Shown here: piece after piece, positions 1 through 9,384 of the stretch
How positions within the stretch are numbered: position 1 is the first letter of the stretch
Layout: each line of letters starts with the position of its first letter
DNA from: Prochlorococcus sp. AG-402-K14
GTDB lineage: Bacteria > Cyanobacteriota > Cyanobacteriia > PCC-6307 > Cyanobiaceae
Reading direction: 5' to 3'
Assembly: GCA_003216815.1 (NCBI GenBank)
Contig: QCIG01000002.1
Span: 50,676-114,675, forward strand
Length of the DNA: 64,000 nucleotides
The notes under the pieces: model-generated
Database searches by the model: none
Seen by the model: the letters and a program-made list of their open reading frames with translations, nothing else
What the model was told of the DNA's origin: nothing
Made by a program: the position numbers and the translations under genes

Positions 1-1
1 C

Positions 2-220
2 TTGCTTTTTGATTATGCAAATAGTATTGAAGATCTATGTGATCAACTTTCTGTTCAAATAATTGAAGAACCCAAAATGCCTAATAAGAGTAATTATATT
101 AAAGGCGTCGGATCTTTAGAAGTTTCTGAAGATGTAAGAAATGAAATGAATGAATACTGTGGCAATGAGGTTCGGAAATATAAATTCCTACCTCTCGATA
201 TTATTAGAGACTTCTCCTGA
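2..220 (+). CDS. C-terminal fragment of an unidentified protein, cut by the window edge
   Basis: The frame is open from the first bases to a TGA at 218-220, so this is probably the 3' end of a longer gene that begins before the window. The TTG offered as a start is unlikely to be real. The 72 visible residues contain a stretch (EDLCDQLSVQII, later EVRKYKFLPLD) that loosely resembles the C-terminal end of sulfotransferase-family proteins, where a short helix precedes a final Tyr-rich segment. That resemblance is weak and is inference only. It lies about 170 bases upstream of the pilin operon on the same strand. Confidence 0.4.
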   Translation: MLFDYANSIEDLCDQLSVQIIEEPKMPNKSNYIKGVGSLEVSEDVRNEMNEYCGNEVRKYKFLPLDIIRDFS

Positions 221-386
221 ATTAAGGTTTTAATGATCTAAAAATTTTTTTAAGTTTAATATTCAATAGAATTTCAACCAATTAATTAGTCAGAGCTGTA
301 ATCAAAACAAATAAGATTAGACAAAGCAATGACAAAAGTCAGAATAGACAATAATATATAAAATAGAATGTATAGAGATTGAAAAA

Positions 387-998
387 ATGATGATTCAGCT
401 GCTCAGAAAGAAAACTAATCGAGCATTTCCTCCTAGTGAAAGGCTTAAATTTGCGTTAATTCAGAAATTTAATCTAAGAGATGGAGATAAAGTAAATGGG
501 TTTACTTTGATTGAATTAATAGTTGTTGTAATGATCATTGGAATTCTCTCTTCTATAGCTGTACCTCAGTTCTTATCCTCCGCTGATAAGGCTAAGCAAA
601 AAGAGGCGAGTCTTTTAATGGGTTCTTATTTAAAAGCTGCTCAATCTTATTACACGGAATACAGCAGTGTCCCAGTAAACGCAGGAGGTATCAAAAATTA
701 TGTTTCAGTAACTCAATGTCCAAGTAGTGGAGGCGCTTCTGCTTGTAAAAGTGCCACCCCAAGTGTAGTGAGTGATAATTCTTACCAGTGGTTTTCACCC
801 TCGGGCAATTACAGAATCCTTATGGAAAGGAATGCTCAACGTTTTCGAATAATGTCTTATCCACATGGTGGTTCATATGCCAATACAGGATATGGAGTTA
901 AAGCTTGTTTCAACCCCGCGACTGGAGGAGCAAAAGTTTTTGAGAATACTGGAACAGCTCAGCAAGGTCAGAGAAATATGGCATGGCCAAATTGTTAA
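387..998 (+). CDS. pilA: Type IV major-pilin-like prepilin (PilA-like)
   Basis: A 203-residue prepilin. The class III signal is clear: after a long leader of about 38 residues comes G^FTLIELIVVVMIIGILSSIAVPQF, with the prepilin-peptidase Gly, the conserved Glu at mature position 5 and the hydrophobic helix that packs in the fibre core. The C-terminal globular part has two Cys near the middle (QCPSSGGASAC) and two near the end (ACFNP, WPNC), fitting the disulfide-bounded D-region of pilins. The leader is long compared with the usual 6-25 residues; no in-frame start lies closer to the cleavage site than the two initial Met codons. It is first in a run of five prepilin-like genes on this strand, and the machinery lies just downstream, so it probably forms or caps the fibre. 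Confidence 0.85.
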   Translation: MMIQLLRKKTNRAFPPSERLKFALIQKFNLRDGDKVNGFTLIELIVVVMIIGILSSIAVPQFLSSADKAKQKEASLLMGSYLKAAQSYYTEYSSVPVNAGGIKNYVSVTQCPSSGGASACKSATPSVVSDNSYQWFSPSGNYRILMERNAQRFRIMSYPHGGSYANTGYGVKACFNPATGGAKVFENTGTAQQGQRNMAWPNC

Positions 999-1026
999 GA
1001 GAAGATATGAATTTATTGTTTAATTG

Positions 1027-3165
1027 ATGGAGAAGAAACCTCTAGTTAGAGTTAATGAGTTATTTTTGGATGAATCAAGTGGATTTGCTATATCACAAAT
1101 ATTAGTCTTAGGAATAGGTTTGGCAGTTATAACTAGCGGAATATTATCTGCTGCTTTGCTAGGTCTAAAAGAATCAAAAATAAGTAGACAAGAACTCATG
1201 GCTAAAACAGCTTCTGAGTCTGGTGTGACTACTTTTAGGGCACTCTTAAATGATAATGGTGATAGTCTATTTTATTATTTTTGGTTGACTAAAAACTGCT
1301 CAATTAATGCCATTGAATGTCCTACTAATATATTAAATTCAACCATTGCAAATCCATCAAATCAGTTCTGGGAAGATAAAGATTGGTGTAATGGTAATCA
1401 AAATTGCAAAGGAAGAAGAGTCGCTCCATTATGTAATTATGAAAGGAAAATAGGTTGGAATAGAACTACAAATTATTTCAAAACACTTCTTGATGGGACC
1501 CCCGACAAAATTGGATATGATCTTCTTGGAGCAAAAAAGGAATTTAATCAGTTTTATGATATTAAATCTACAGAATTTACTGGCTCAGAGGATTATGGAA
1601 TAACTTCAATATTATTAGAAGGAATTAATAAACCAATTTCTCAAAATGAAAAAACTGCATCGAATAAACTAAGAGTTAATTTCCAAGTTAATAAAAAAAT
1701 TCCTTTATCAGGGTTCGCTTTTTTGAGTATTGGTGAGAACGTAGACGATGATGAGGATTCATTATTTTTGGGTAATTTAAATATATACGGTGATAATGGA
1801 TCATCTCCTAAAGGCTCAATAATTTGGAGGAGGAATTTAGACGATAACTTTTCAGATTGTGCATCTTTCAGACAACAGGCCAAATCAAACAACTCAAATT
1901 TTCCAAGAAAAGGGAATGGTGGAATTTGGGTACAGCCACTAAAAATGCCTAAAGAACCATCACTTGGTGGAATTAAGGATATTGGTATTCTGATTTGCAC
2001 TCCTGAAGTAATAAATAGAAGAGGAACTGCATGCAAATTAAATAACTTCCAAGAAAAAAAAACAAGAAATTATTTAATACATTCTATTTTTGCTAGTAGT
2101 CCAGGCTCAAGATTTGAGGTGTCAACATCTGACGATTCCATCGTAAACTTGAAGATTCTTGGTGATATCGATATAAGTAATGGAGGTATTTTTTGTCACA
2201 GAGACAAATCATCTAAATGTGGCAGCGGGAATCCAAATAATTTAAATATCTTCTTTAGTCCACACTCTGATAATAGTGCTTCGAATTATAATAAATTAGT
2301 ATGTCATCGGAATGGAAATGGCGGAGTAAAATTAAAGAATATTCATACCATAAGTTCATTAAATACAAAATATTTACCTGCAAATAGTTTTAATATTGAT
2401 AATACAAATAATGAAAAGTTTAATGCTTTTATATATGCACCTAGTAATACCTTCATCTCAATAATGCCTGAAAACAAGTTAGTACAAACTGTCAATACCA
2501 ATAGAAATAGTGTCTTAGGATCAATGGTCGTAACTACAAGAGGAGTAAAAGGATGGATCAATGAAACAAGAGGTGGAAGATGGGAAGATAAAATGACTAA
2601 TTTATTTGTAACATCCAATAATAAATTGATACCTTCAGAGAATGGAGGAGTTACAGGTTCAATAGATACTTCATTTAAAAATCAAGATATAATAGCAATG
2701 GGTACTAAGAATGAATATCCAAAGAATAATCTTATAAAGGATGTAATTCTTGCCTATAATAGAGAAAATAAAAATTATTCACTTTTTGGATTTGAAAAGC
2801 AAAGATCGAACCAAGCTAATGATTCGAGTTCACAACGCTCATTGCCCGTAAATAAAGGTATTATAAAAAGAAATCCAGTAATTAATTTAGGAACCAATCT
2901 GAATACTAGTCTAGCGATATATTGGTTAAACTTTTATAATATTAGATTATCAATAAGGCCAACTATATCTAATAGAGATTTTTCTGGTGCTGCTTGGGTG
3001 AAAAATCTATGTTTTGACAATAGAGGAAAGAAAAGATGGTATTTCAGTGAGAAATTTTATGATCAATTTAATAAGCAGCCTAAGGAAAAGATGAAATTTG
3101 GCGTTGGATATTATAGAGGCCAGTCAATATTATTATGGGATACTTTAAGAGATTTCAGATCATGA
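1027..3165 (+). CDS. Large minor prepilin (PilX/GspK-like), 712 aa
   Basis: The N-terminus has a short basic leader then G^FAISQILVLGIGLAVITSGILSAAL, a prepilin cleavage and helix in which position 5 is Gln and not the usual Glu. Loss of Glu5 is typical of the tip-most GspK/PilX-type minor pilins. The helix is followed by about 650 residues of Asn/Ser-rich, probably beta-rich exported sequence with many Cys, far larger than ordinary minor pilins. I recognise no catalytic motif. I chose the ATG at 1027 over the TTG immediately before it. Its stop overlaps the next gene's start as ATGA, showing translational coupling within the pilin operon. Likely role: tip or adhesin-bearing minor pilin (inference). 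Confidence 0.7.
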   Translation: MEKKPLVRVNELFLDESSGFAISQILVLGIGLAVITSGILSAALLGLKESKISRQELMAKTASESGVTTFRALLNDNGDSLFYYFWLTKNCSINAIECPTNILNSTIANPSNQFWEDKDWCNGNQNCKGRRVAPLCNYERKIGWNRTTNYFKTLLDGTPDKIGYDLLGAKKEFNQFYDIKSTEFTGSEDYGITSILLEGINKPISQNEKTASNKLRVNFQVNKKIPLSGFAFLSIGENVDDDEDSLFLGNLNIYGDNGSSPKGSIIWRRNLDDNFSDCASFRQQAKSNNSNFPRKGNGGIWVQPLKMPKEPSLGGIKDIGILICTPEVINRRGTACKLNNFQEKKTRNYLIHSIFASSPGSRFEVSTSDDSIVNLKILGDIDISNGGIFCHRDKSSKCGSGNPNNLNIFFSPHSDNSASNYNKLVCHRNGNGGVKLKNIHTISSLNTKYLPANSFNIDNTNNEKFNAFIYAPSNTFISIMPENKLVQTVNTNRNSVLGSMVVTTRGVKGWINETRGGRWEDKMTNLFVTSNNKLIPSENGGVTGSIDTSFKNQDIIAMGTKNEYPKNNLIKDVILAYNRENKNYSLFGFEKQRSNQANDSSSQRSLPVNKGIIKRNPVINLGTNLNTSLAIYWLNFYNIRLSIRPTISNRDFSGAAWVKNLCFDNRGKKRWYFSEKFYDQFNKQPKEKMKFGVGYYRGQSILLWDTLRDFRS

Positions 3166-3749
3166 TTTATTTTGACTTTAAAAGATATTTCTCTTTAAAT
3201 AAGTTCGAAAAGGGCTTTGGATTGGTTGATTCAATTCTTAGTATAATGATGCTTGGAACTTTATTAACATATAGTGTTTACTTTGCATCAAAAAGAGCTG
3301 GTGTTACTAGTAAATCAAATATTACTCGAGCAATAAATAAGGAAATTCATAGAGATATAGAGAGGCTAAAGTCAGATTTATGGAATATTTATTATGATAG
3401 AAATAGTAAAGGATATAATAATAAAACAAGTAATGGAAAAATAGATTGTTATGATATGAAAGCTACTATAACTAAATTAGATAATTGGAGAAGAGGTAAT
3501 AATAGTAAATCAAATTTAATTCAATCATGGACTCCATCTAAAAGCTCAAATAAAGTATTTACAGGAGTACCTGTTAAAATTACTAGACAATTAATTACAT
3601 CTAGACCATTGAATATAACCTATACAGGTATTAATAAAAGTATAGCAAATATTACTTATAGAGTTGAATGGGGAGGGAATAATATTCAATGGTTAAGTGT
3701 TGCTTTGGGAAGTGAGGCTCATAGTTGGTGTCCTCAGATGAGTTATTAA
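3162..3749 (+). CDS. Minor prepilin-like protein (PilV/GspI-like)
   Basis: 195 residues from the ATG that overlaps the upstream stop (ATGA at 3162-3165); the longer ORF start at 3135 would overlap the previous gene by 31 bases. The leader ends KFEKG^FGLVDSILSIMMLGTLLTYSVYF, a prepilin-type cleavage and hydrophobic helix with Asp in place of Glu5. The remainder is a small Lys/Asn-rich domain ending in a Trp-Cys-Pro motif. Length, position between a K-like and an H-like pilin, and the VDSI sequence fit the PilV/GspI class of minor pilins that prime pilus assembly. The subtype is inference from order and the helix only. Confidence 0.65.
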   Translation: MIYFDFKRYFSLNKFEKGFGLVDSILSIMMLGTLLTYSVYFASKRAGVTSKSNITRAINKEIHRDIERLKSDLWNIYYDRNSKGYNNKTSNGKIDCYDMKATITKLDNWRRGNNSKSNLIQSWTPSKSSNKVFTGVPVKITRQLITSRPLNITYTGINKSIANITYRVEWGGNNIQWLSVALGSEAHSWCPQMSY

Positions 3750-4382
3750 ATGAAAATAAATTCCAAAGAAGGTTTTACAATAATAGAACTAATAGTAGTT
3801 ATTTTTTTAATTAGTTTTTTTTCTGCCTTAGGCGTACCTTCAATATTAAATTGGAAAAGAAATCAAAATGTAAATGCATATTCAAGAGAATTAAGCGAAT
3901 TTATTAGGTTAGTTAGAAAAGATTCTAGAAGATGGGGGGCGAGTTGTGATTTAAAAGTAAAACAATTAAGCTTTAATGCAGAGGGTAAAGGATTTGTTGT
4001 TCAATGTGATTATGGCAATGCTTTAAAAACTAATATTAATTGTGAGCGTGATATCTATTTGTCAAAACTTAATTCAAATAAAGAATGCAGGCTTAATTAC
4101 TTAGTCCCATCTATTAATAAAAAAAATAATATCTTTCAAGTTGTAAGTGATAGTTTTAGTACAACTCCAAATGGGAGGATAAGTAATGATGATTCAATTA
4201 TTATTGTAGTCGGGTCTATTTTTTATAATCAAGGTTCCAAACAGTTAAACTGTTTAAAAGTTACATCTCCAAGTGGACATGTTAAGCAAGGTAAATTCTC
4301 AAGAATAATAGTTTCAAATAATATTTATAGAAGTCAAATAGATAATAGAATTGATAAAAGACAATGTATTTTTAGGAGTTAA
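3750..4382 (+). CDS. Minor prepilin (FimT/GspH-like)
   Basis: A 210-residue protein that starts directly after the previous stop codon. A short leader ends KEG^FTIIELIVVIFLISFFSALGVPSILNWKRNQNVNAYSRELSEFIRLVRKDSRRWG. The cleavage site, Glu5, the hydrophobic helix and the following helix rich in RELxxxIRLVRxxSxxWG match the FimT/GspH family of pseudopilins. Several Cys in the globular part may form disulfides. It is the third minor pilin in the operon and presumably joins the tip complex. Confidence 0.75.
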   Translation: MKINSKEGFTIIELIVVIFLISFFSALGVPSILNWKRNQNVNAYSRELSEFIRLVRKDSRRWGASCDLKVKQLSFNAEGKGFVVQCDYGNALKTNINCERDIYLSKLNSNKECRLNYLVPSINKKNNIFQVVSDSFSTTPNGRISNDDSIIIVVGSIFYNQGSKQLNCLKVTSPSGHVKQGKFSRIIVSNNIYRSQIDNRIDKRQCIFRS

Positions 4383-4386
4383 ATAA

Positions 4387-5874
4387 ATGGATATTAGAGT
4401 AGAGAAAGGTTTTACACTTGCTGAATTAATAGTAACAAGTGCTATTTCTACCTCTGTTATTATTGGTGGTTTTGCCTTAGTACAAGTGTTAATGCAGACG
4501 AGTGAATTAGAAGAAAGAAGTCTAACAACGACAGGTAATGTAGAAGATGCTCTTGATTTTATAATGGATGAAGTTAATAGAGGGAAAAAAATAATAGAAA
4601 ACCAATCAGATATAAAAAATAATAATCCTATATGTTCAATTCCAAATGGTAAATTTTTATTTGGAATAAAATTACCTGGACAAGCTTTATCAAACAAAGA
4701 TTATACTAATAAAGATATTGATTCTAAAACCGGTAAGTTTAATTTATCAAAAGTTGAATGTCCTATTGTTTATTATTTAAGGAATCATACTTCTCAAGAA
4801 AAGAAAGGTTTTACCTTGTTAAGATATGGACCACAATTAACAAAAAAAGGTTTTTATGAATCCCCTTCATCAAAAAACTATAAAAGTAGTTCTTTGCTCG
4901 AGGGTATTCTTAACTCTAACCAAGAAAATGAAAATTTAATTTGTCCTCCTAATTGGAAATCTGTAAATAAAATTGAAGGATTTCAATATTGTTTGGATAA
5001 AAATAATAAAGCAATCGAAATACTTATTGGTGTTGATGATTTACTTAATCAACGTCAAAAAACAAATGTGATTTCATCCTTTGGAGGGTTTACAAGAATT
5101 CAGGATGAGGGTTTGATAAATATGAATCCAGGAGACGTTAAAGAAGGCAAAATCCCCCCTTGTTTTGGTGGACCTTGTAACTGGATGGGTGTTGGAATAA
5201 AATCCAATAAGATTACATTTATGATTGATAAATCAGGCTCAATGTATAAATATTTTAGGCATTGGAAATGCGATAAGACAAAATATGGTTGGAGAAGTTG
5301 CAGAACAGTTTATCCAAGAATTCAAGGGCAAGGGTTATTTGATGCAGCTAGATCAAACCTAAGGCAACAAGTAGTTAAATTACCAACAAGAGATGAAGTT
5401 AACAAATTAAATCAACAATATAATAGTAATTTCGAGTATGTATATTTACAAATAATTGCTTTCAATCATATAAATTACCCTCTTTTCAGTTCTGGTCCGA
5501 AAATTTTAACTCATGCTACAAAAGCTCAAGCACTTAGATGGATTGACCAGTTACGACCAGGAGGAGGAACTAATCCTTGGAATGGTTTATGTTCATCTTT
5601 ACAAGACGATAAAAATGTTGGTCAAGTCATACTACTCTCTGATGGTATGCCCAATAGGTATTCTGGTTATTGTGCCGGTAAATATGGAAAATATTCAGAT
5701 GTAATTAATGAATTTAATAGGAATATAAGAAGCAAAAAACCATCAGGTGAATTAATAATAGATTCCATCTCATTCTTTCATGATTTTTGTAACTCCAACA
5801 ATAATATTTGGGGGAGAAATTGGTTGGGTAATATTTCATCAGGCAATCAAAGTGAATGTACTCCTGTTAATTAG
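4387..5874 (+). CDS. Minor prepilin (PilW/GspJ-like) with a C-terminal von Willebrand A domain
   Basis: A 495-residue two-part protein. Residues 1-60 are a prepilin head: EKG^FTLAELIVTSAISTSVIIGGFALVQVL, with Glu5 present. From about residue 270 there is a vWA domain: the MIDAS metal site is visible as FMIDKSGSM (DxSxS, about 281-285), a Thr in PGGGTNPW (about 395) and an Asp in VILLSDGMPN (about 419). The middle has Cys-rich beta sequence. Pilin-linked vWA domains are known in some Gram-positive pili, and in Gram-negatives a vWA usually sits on PilY1, which I do not see here. Inference: this protein may do the tip adhesin or mechanosensing job of PilY1. It ends the pilin operon, convergent with pilQ. 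Confidence 0.8.
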   Translation: MDIRVEKGFTLAELIVTSAISTSVIIGGFALVQVLMQTSELEERSLTTTGNVEDALDFIMDEVNRGKKIIENQSDIKNNNPICSIPNGKFLFGIKLPGQALSNKDYTNKDIDSKTGKFNLSKVECPIVYYLRNHTSQEKKGFTLLRYGPQLTKKGFYESPSSKNYKSSSLLEGILNSNQENENLICPPNWKSVNKIEGFQYCLDKNNKAIEILIGVDDLLNQRQKTNVISSFGGFTRIQDEGLINMNPGDVKEGKIPPCFGGPCNWMGVGIKSNKITFMIDKSGSMYKYFRHWKCDKTKYGWRSCRTVYPRIQGQGLFDAARSNLRQQVVKLPTRDEVNKLNQQYNSNFEYVYLQIIAFNHINYPLFSSGPKILTHATKAQALRWIDQLRPGGGTNPWNGLCSSLQDDKNVGQVILLSDGMPNRYSGYCAGKYGKYSDVINEFNRNIRSKKPSGELIIDSISFFHDFCNSNNNIWGRNWLGNISSGNQSECTPVN

Positions 5875-5934
5875 ACTTTCTCATTTTTATATTATTTATT
5901 AGTTCAATATTATTAAAAGTTACTTATTCGAAGA

Positions 5935-7740
5935 TTAAATATTTTCATCATTGGTCTCTTTAATTATATTAGGAGTAACTAATATTACCAATTCTCTTTT
6001 TTCTTTACTTATTTCTTTTTTCTTAAATAATCTTCCTAGAAGAGGTAAATCTCCAAGCAAAGGTGTCTTCCACAACTTTTCTACTTCCGTATCTTGCAGA
6101 ACACCAGTTAAAATAAGGGTATCATTATTTTTAACTCTAATAGAACCTGTGTCGACTTTCCTGGTACTTAATAAATTAATCATCGGACAACCTGGAATCT
6201 CAACTTGATTAGATACACCTGTGATTTCTGGTGAAATTGTAAAAGTAATAAATTCGTTATTATCTATCCCTAGTATTCTTGCACCTAGCTTTACACCCAC
6301 TAAACCATATTCGACTGTGCATACACTACTTCCTTCTTCAGTTGAAGCATTTACAGGGACTTTATCTCCAACTTCGACATACCCATCATTCCCAAATTCT
6401 CTTCCTATTTCGCCATCACCAGCAGGACCAGAATATTCACTAAGAATAAGAGTTGGATTAGCTAAGACTTGTGCGGTGCCTTTTTTTAATTGTAGCTCTA
6501 ATTGGGTAACAAATTGCTTTGGCCATGCTAACCCTGGGTTTGAGATTGGATTGCCAAAATTAGGAGCATTATTACCAATTATAGATTTCAATATACCTTG
6601 ATCATTAACAATAAAAGTCTTACCTGTTCGAACTGCAAAGTCATTACTAAAAGAATTATCTTTGGTAACTCTTAAATCAATTATTTGAACATTAAGTGCA
6701 ACTTGCTGCTGTCTTTTGTCAAGATCTTTTAGGAAATTTTGAGCAAGTTCAACTAATCTCGGTTCACCTACCAATGTTATAGTTTGGAGCCTCTCATCAG
6801 TAGTTGCAAAAAGTCCTAAAAGTGGACCTATCGTTGCTCCATAAACCTTAACTGAGGTTTGAGATTGCTCTGTGGTTGTTGAACTATTTGATGCTCCTTC
6901 AACAGCTTCTGCTTGTGTAGCTCCTTCCGTAACAGAAGTATTAATAGTATATGTTTTTGTCACACTCGCTCCAAGATTTGCTAGATAATCTGCAGCTGAA
7001 CTAGAACTTATTTGATTCAAATTAAAAACAAATGATTTTCTTTCTTTAAAAATTGTATTTCTCACATCAGGTCCCACATAAAGAATACCTTCCTCAAATT
7101 TTGCCTGTAAGCCACTAGCCAATAAAACAGCATTAAGTGCTTTTGAATAACTTATATTATTTAAGGATATAGTTAATAATCTAGGAGAGTCTGCGTTTTG
7201 TTCGCTAGCTTCAGGTAAAGAATCTATATCTGTTAATTCAGAACCTTCTAAAGCCTCTAAATCCAATGGCTGAAACTGGTTAGAATCCTGATCAAATGAA
7301 CTTATAACTTGATTTGATCCCTGAGAATTAAAAGTAGGTTCTTGATTAACCCAAACAAAATCATAACCACCTATTTTTGCAATTTTCTGAAGGATAGTTT
7401 TCGCGGAAACTTGCCTGAAAATTAAAGTAATTTTGGGTCCATTAATATTTAATAAATTTGGATTGTATATAGATTTTTGGTTGTAGTCATCCTTAAGGGA
7501 ATCAAGTGATGCAATCAATTTACTATGATTTAAATAAATAGAACTTTCATTAAAGGATTCTAGATTACCTATATTTTTATGAGATCTAGATATATTGAGA
7601 AAACTTTTTAGAGAATAATCCAGTTTATTTAAGTGCTTTCTATCTTCATAAAAAGAATCAAAATCATATGAATTTACTGATATGGGAGCTAGAGAAAATA
7701 GGCAACCAAAAATAGCGGAAATATAGTTTCTATTAGTCAC
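5935..7740 (-). CDS. pilQ: Type IV pilus secretin PilQ
   Basis: 601 residues, outer-membrane pore for the pilus fibre. An N-terminal signal-like segment (IFGCLFSLAPISVNS) precedes a short N0/STN-like domain (ISAKTILQKIAKIGGYDFVW), a Gln/Ser/Thr-rich linker, an N1-type domain with ITLVGEPRLVELAQNFLKDLDKRQQQV, then the secretin beta-barrel with VALNVQIIDLRV and the C-terminal TPLLGDLPLLGRLFK signature followed by RELVILVTPNII. It is shorter than many cyanobacterial PilQ proteins, and I see no AMIN domains. It is the last gene of the - strand pilP-like/M/N/O/Q block, 64 bases after the PilO-like gene. Confidence 0.93.
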   Translation of the reverse strand: MTNRNYISAIFGCLFSLAPISVNSYDFDSFYEDRKHLNKLDYSLKSFLNISRSHKNIGNLESFNESSIYLNHSKLIASLDSLKDDYNQKSIYNPNLLNINGPKITLIFRQVSAKTILQKIAKIGGYDFVWVNQEPTFNSQGSNQVISSFDQDSNQFQPLDLEALEGSELTDIDSLPEASEQNADSPRLLTISLNNISYSKALNAVLLASGLQAKFEEGILYVGPDVRNTIFKERKSFVFNLNQISSSSAADYLANLGASVTKTYTINTSVTEGATQAEAVEGASNSSTTTEQSQTSVKVYGATIGPLLGLFATTDERLQTITLVGEPRLVELAQNFLKDLDKRQQQVALNVQIIDLRVTKDNSFSNDFAVRTGKTFIVNDQGILKSIIGNNAPNFGNPISNPGLAWPKQFVTQLELQLKKGTAQVLANPTLILSEYSGPAGDGEIGREFGNDGYVEVGDKVPVNASTEEGSSVCTVEYGLVGVKLGARILGIDNNEFITFTISPEITGVSNQVEIPGCPMINLLSTRKVDTGSIRVKNNDTLILTGVLQDTEVEKLWKTPLLGDLPLLGRLFKKKEISKEKRELVILVTPNIIKETNDENI

Positions 7741-7804
7741 GAAACGTTAATACAGTGTTTATATATTAAATATTTTAATATAGTTTTTTGATAATTAATA
7801 GATA

Positions 7805-8674
7805 TCATTGTTCTTTTGTAGGAATATTAATTATAAATTTAGAATTCATATATCCTTGTTTTGAACTTTCTGATTCACTTCCTTGATAAGAAGAAGCACC
7901 TATATTAATACATGTAGGTATTATCGTGATTTTATATGACTGTAAAAGTCTTATGAATTTTATAGTGTTAAAATATTCTGATTTAAGGCTTATCTCTAAA
8001 TAATTATTTATAAAATTAAGTTCTTTTGGAGGAAGATTATCCTGAGGAAAAGAATTAGCTTCCTCAGAATTAGAAAACCCATCATTATTGTATTCATTTG
8101 AATAGTTCTGATCTTCAGTCATTATAAAATTATTGTTATTATCTAAGTTGTTATAAGTTAAACCTAGAGTATTTTGTTCGTCCTCATTTAAAGCTCTACA
8201 TATAGAAAAAGGATCTTCATTAATTTTCATTAAAGATAAAATCTCAACATCAGATTTCAATGCAACATCTGAAATTATGCGATTAATTAATATAAGTTGG
8301 TTCTTCTCTAGAATAGTTTCCTTTAAACTAGAGAAGGGAGTTTCTATCTTCTTAATTAATTTAACTAACTTATCTCTTTCAATCGTTAAATCTGCTATTT
8401 GGTTAAAATGATCTTCATAAAGGTTGGCCTTTCTATTTAGTTTTATCAAATTAGCTATGCTTGGATATAAAAATAAATAAGAGAACAATAAAAAGCTTAA
8501 TCCACCAATTAAAAAGGGGAATGATTTATTCTTATGTATTGATTTGAGGTCATCTAATTTAAAATTTTGAATATCCTCTAATTTTATATCATTTAATTTT
8601 TTTAATAATTGACTAATATCAATAGAATTAAGATCTGAATAGATTTTTTTTAGTTTTATTTTGATGTTAGACAT
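7805..8674 (-). CDS. pilO: PilO-like inner-membrane alignment protein
   Basis: 289 residues with one membrane segment around residues 53-75 (FPFLIGGLSFLLFSYLFLYPSI), then a coiled-coil region (DHFNQIADLTIERDKLVKLIKKIETPF) and a ferredoxin-like C-terminal domain containing NYLEISLKSEYFNTIKFIRLLQSYKI, the hallmark arrangement of PilO. The sequence is divergent and has an Asn/Ser/Glu-rich insert in the C-terminal half. The start codon overlaps the stop of the PilN-like gene by one base. PilO dimerises with PilN in the periplasm to connect the motor to PilQ. The identity rests on fold-level features and synteny. Confidence 0.75.
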   Translation of the reverse strand: MSNIKIKLKKIYSDLNSIDISQLLKKLNDIKLEDIQNFKLDDLKSIHKNKSFPFLIGGLSFLLFSYLFLYPSIANLIKLNRKANLYEDHFNQIADLTIERDKLVKLIKKIETPFSSLKETILEKNQLILINRIISDVALKSDVEILSLMKINEDPFSICRALNEDEQNTLGLTYNNLDNNNNFIMTEDQNYSNEYNNDGFSNSEEANSFPQDNLPPKELNFINNYLEISLKSEYFNTIKFIRLLQSYKITIIPTCINIGASSYQGSESESSKQGYMNSKFIINIPTKEQ

Positions 8675-9384
8675 TAATTCAATAAAGCTCCAATTTTTTT
8701 GTATTCACTAAGTTTTATTAGCAATCCATTTGCTGAAGATTCAGCATATAGGGACATTTTATTTTTTAGGCTCAATGATTTTAATGATCCTTTGATTTCC
8801 GCTTTGAAAACAGATTTCTTAGCCTTATTATCCTCTGAAGAGCTTTCTTCATTGAATATCTCATTAATTGCAATAGTTTCTATGCTTATTAATGGTGATT
8901 CAATTAATAAAGTTACCATTTTATTTAAAAAATCTAAATTTGGGGAATCAGCAATAATTTTATATGCATATTGATCTATGATAATTTCATTTATAGAGAT
9001 TTTCTCGGGAATTGCATTTTGTAAATAAAAAGCAAAGAGATAAACTGGTGCACGTTCGGTATAAAAAATTTCAAAAGAATTGTATTGCGATTTTATTTCA
9101 TCTTTCTTTTTAATTGCTTTGTTAATCTGGTAATTTAAAATATTAAATTCATAATGAGAATTTTCAAATCTACTAATTTTATTTTTAGGAATTAAAGTAA
9201 ATATGTTTATTGAACCGAATATTATTATTCCAATTAAACTAGGAACCAAGATAATGGGATTATTTATTATATAATTCCCAAATAATTTATAATTATTTGA
9301 TTTATTTTGCTTTATTTTTAAACTTATAGAAGGACTAATCCATTCTTTAAGGTTGCCATCTTTAAATGCAAAGTTATATTTCAT
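8674..9384 (-). CDS. pilN: PilN-like inner-membrane alignment protein
   Basis: 236 residues. A cytoplasmic N-terminus of about 40 residues is followed by one membrane helix (NPIILVPSLIGIIIFGSINIFTLI), a coiled coil (NYQINKAIKKKDEIKSQYNSF) and a small periplasmic domain with ISINEIIIDQYAYKIIADSPNLDFLNKMVTLL, the pattern expected of PilN. It overlaps the PilM-like gene by four bases (ATGA) and the PilO-like gene by one, so it is translated as part of a coupled operon. PilN binds PilM through its cytoplasmic tail in characterised systems; the tail here (LKEWISPSISLK) is not the textbook INLLP motif. Confidence 0.75.
   Translation of the reverse strand: MKYNFAFKDGNLKEWISPSISLKIKQNKSNNYKLFGNYIINNPIILVPSLIGIIIFGSINIFTLIPKNKISRFENSHYEFNILNYQINKAIKKKDEIKSQYNSFEIFYTERAPVYLFAFYLQNAIPEKISINEIIIDQYAYKIIADSPNLDFLNKMVTLLIESPLISIETIAINEIFNEESSSEDNKAKKSVFKAEIKGSLKSLSLKNKMSLYAESSANGLLIKLSEYKKIGALLN

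Noticed and set aside
6221-6601. 126-residue + strand ORF
   Set aside because: Antisense to the pilQ secretin domain; no independent support.
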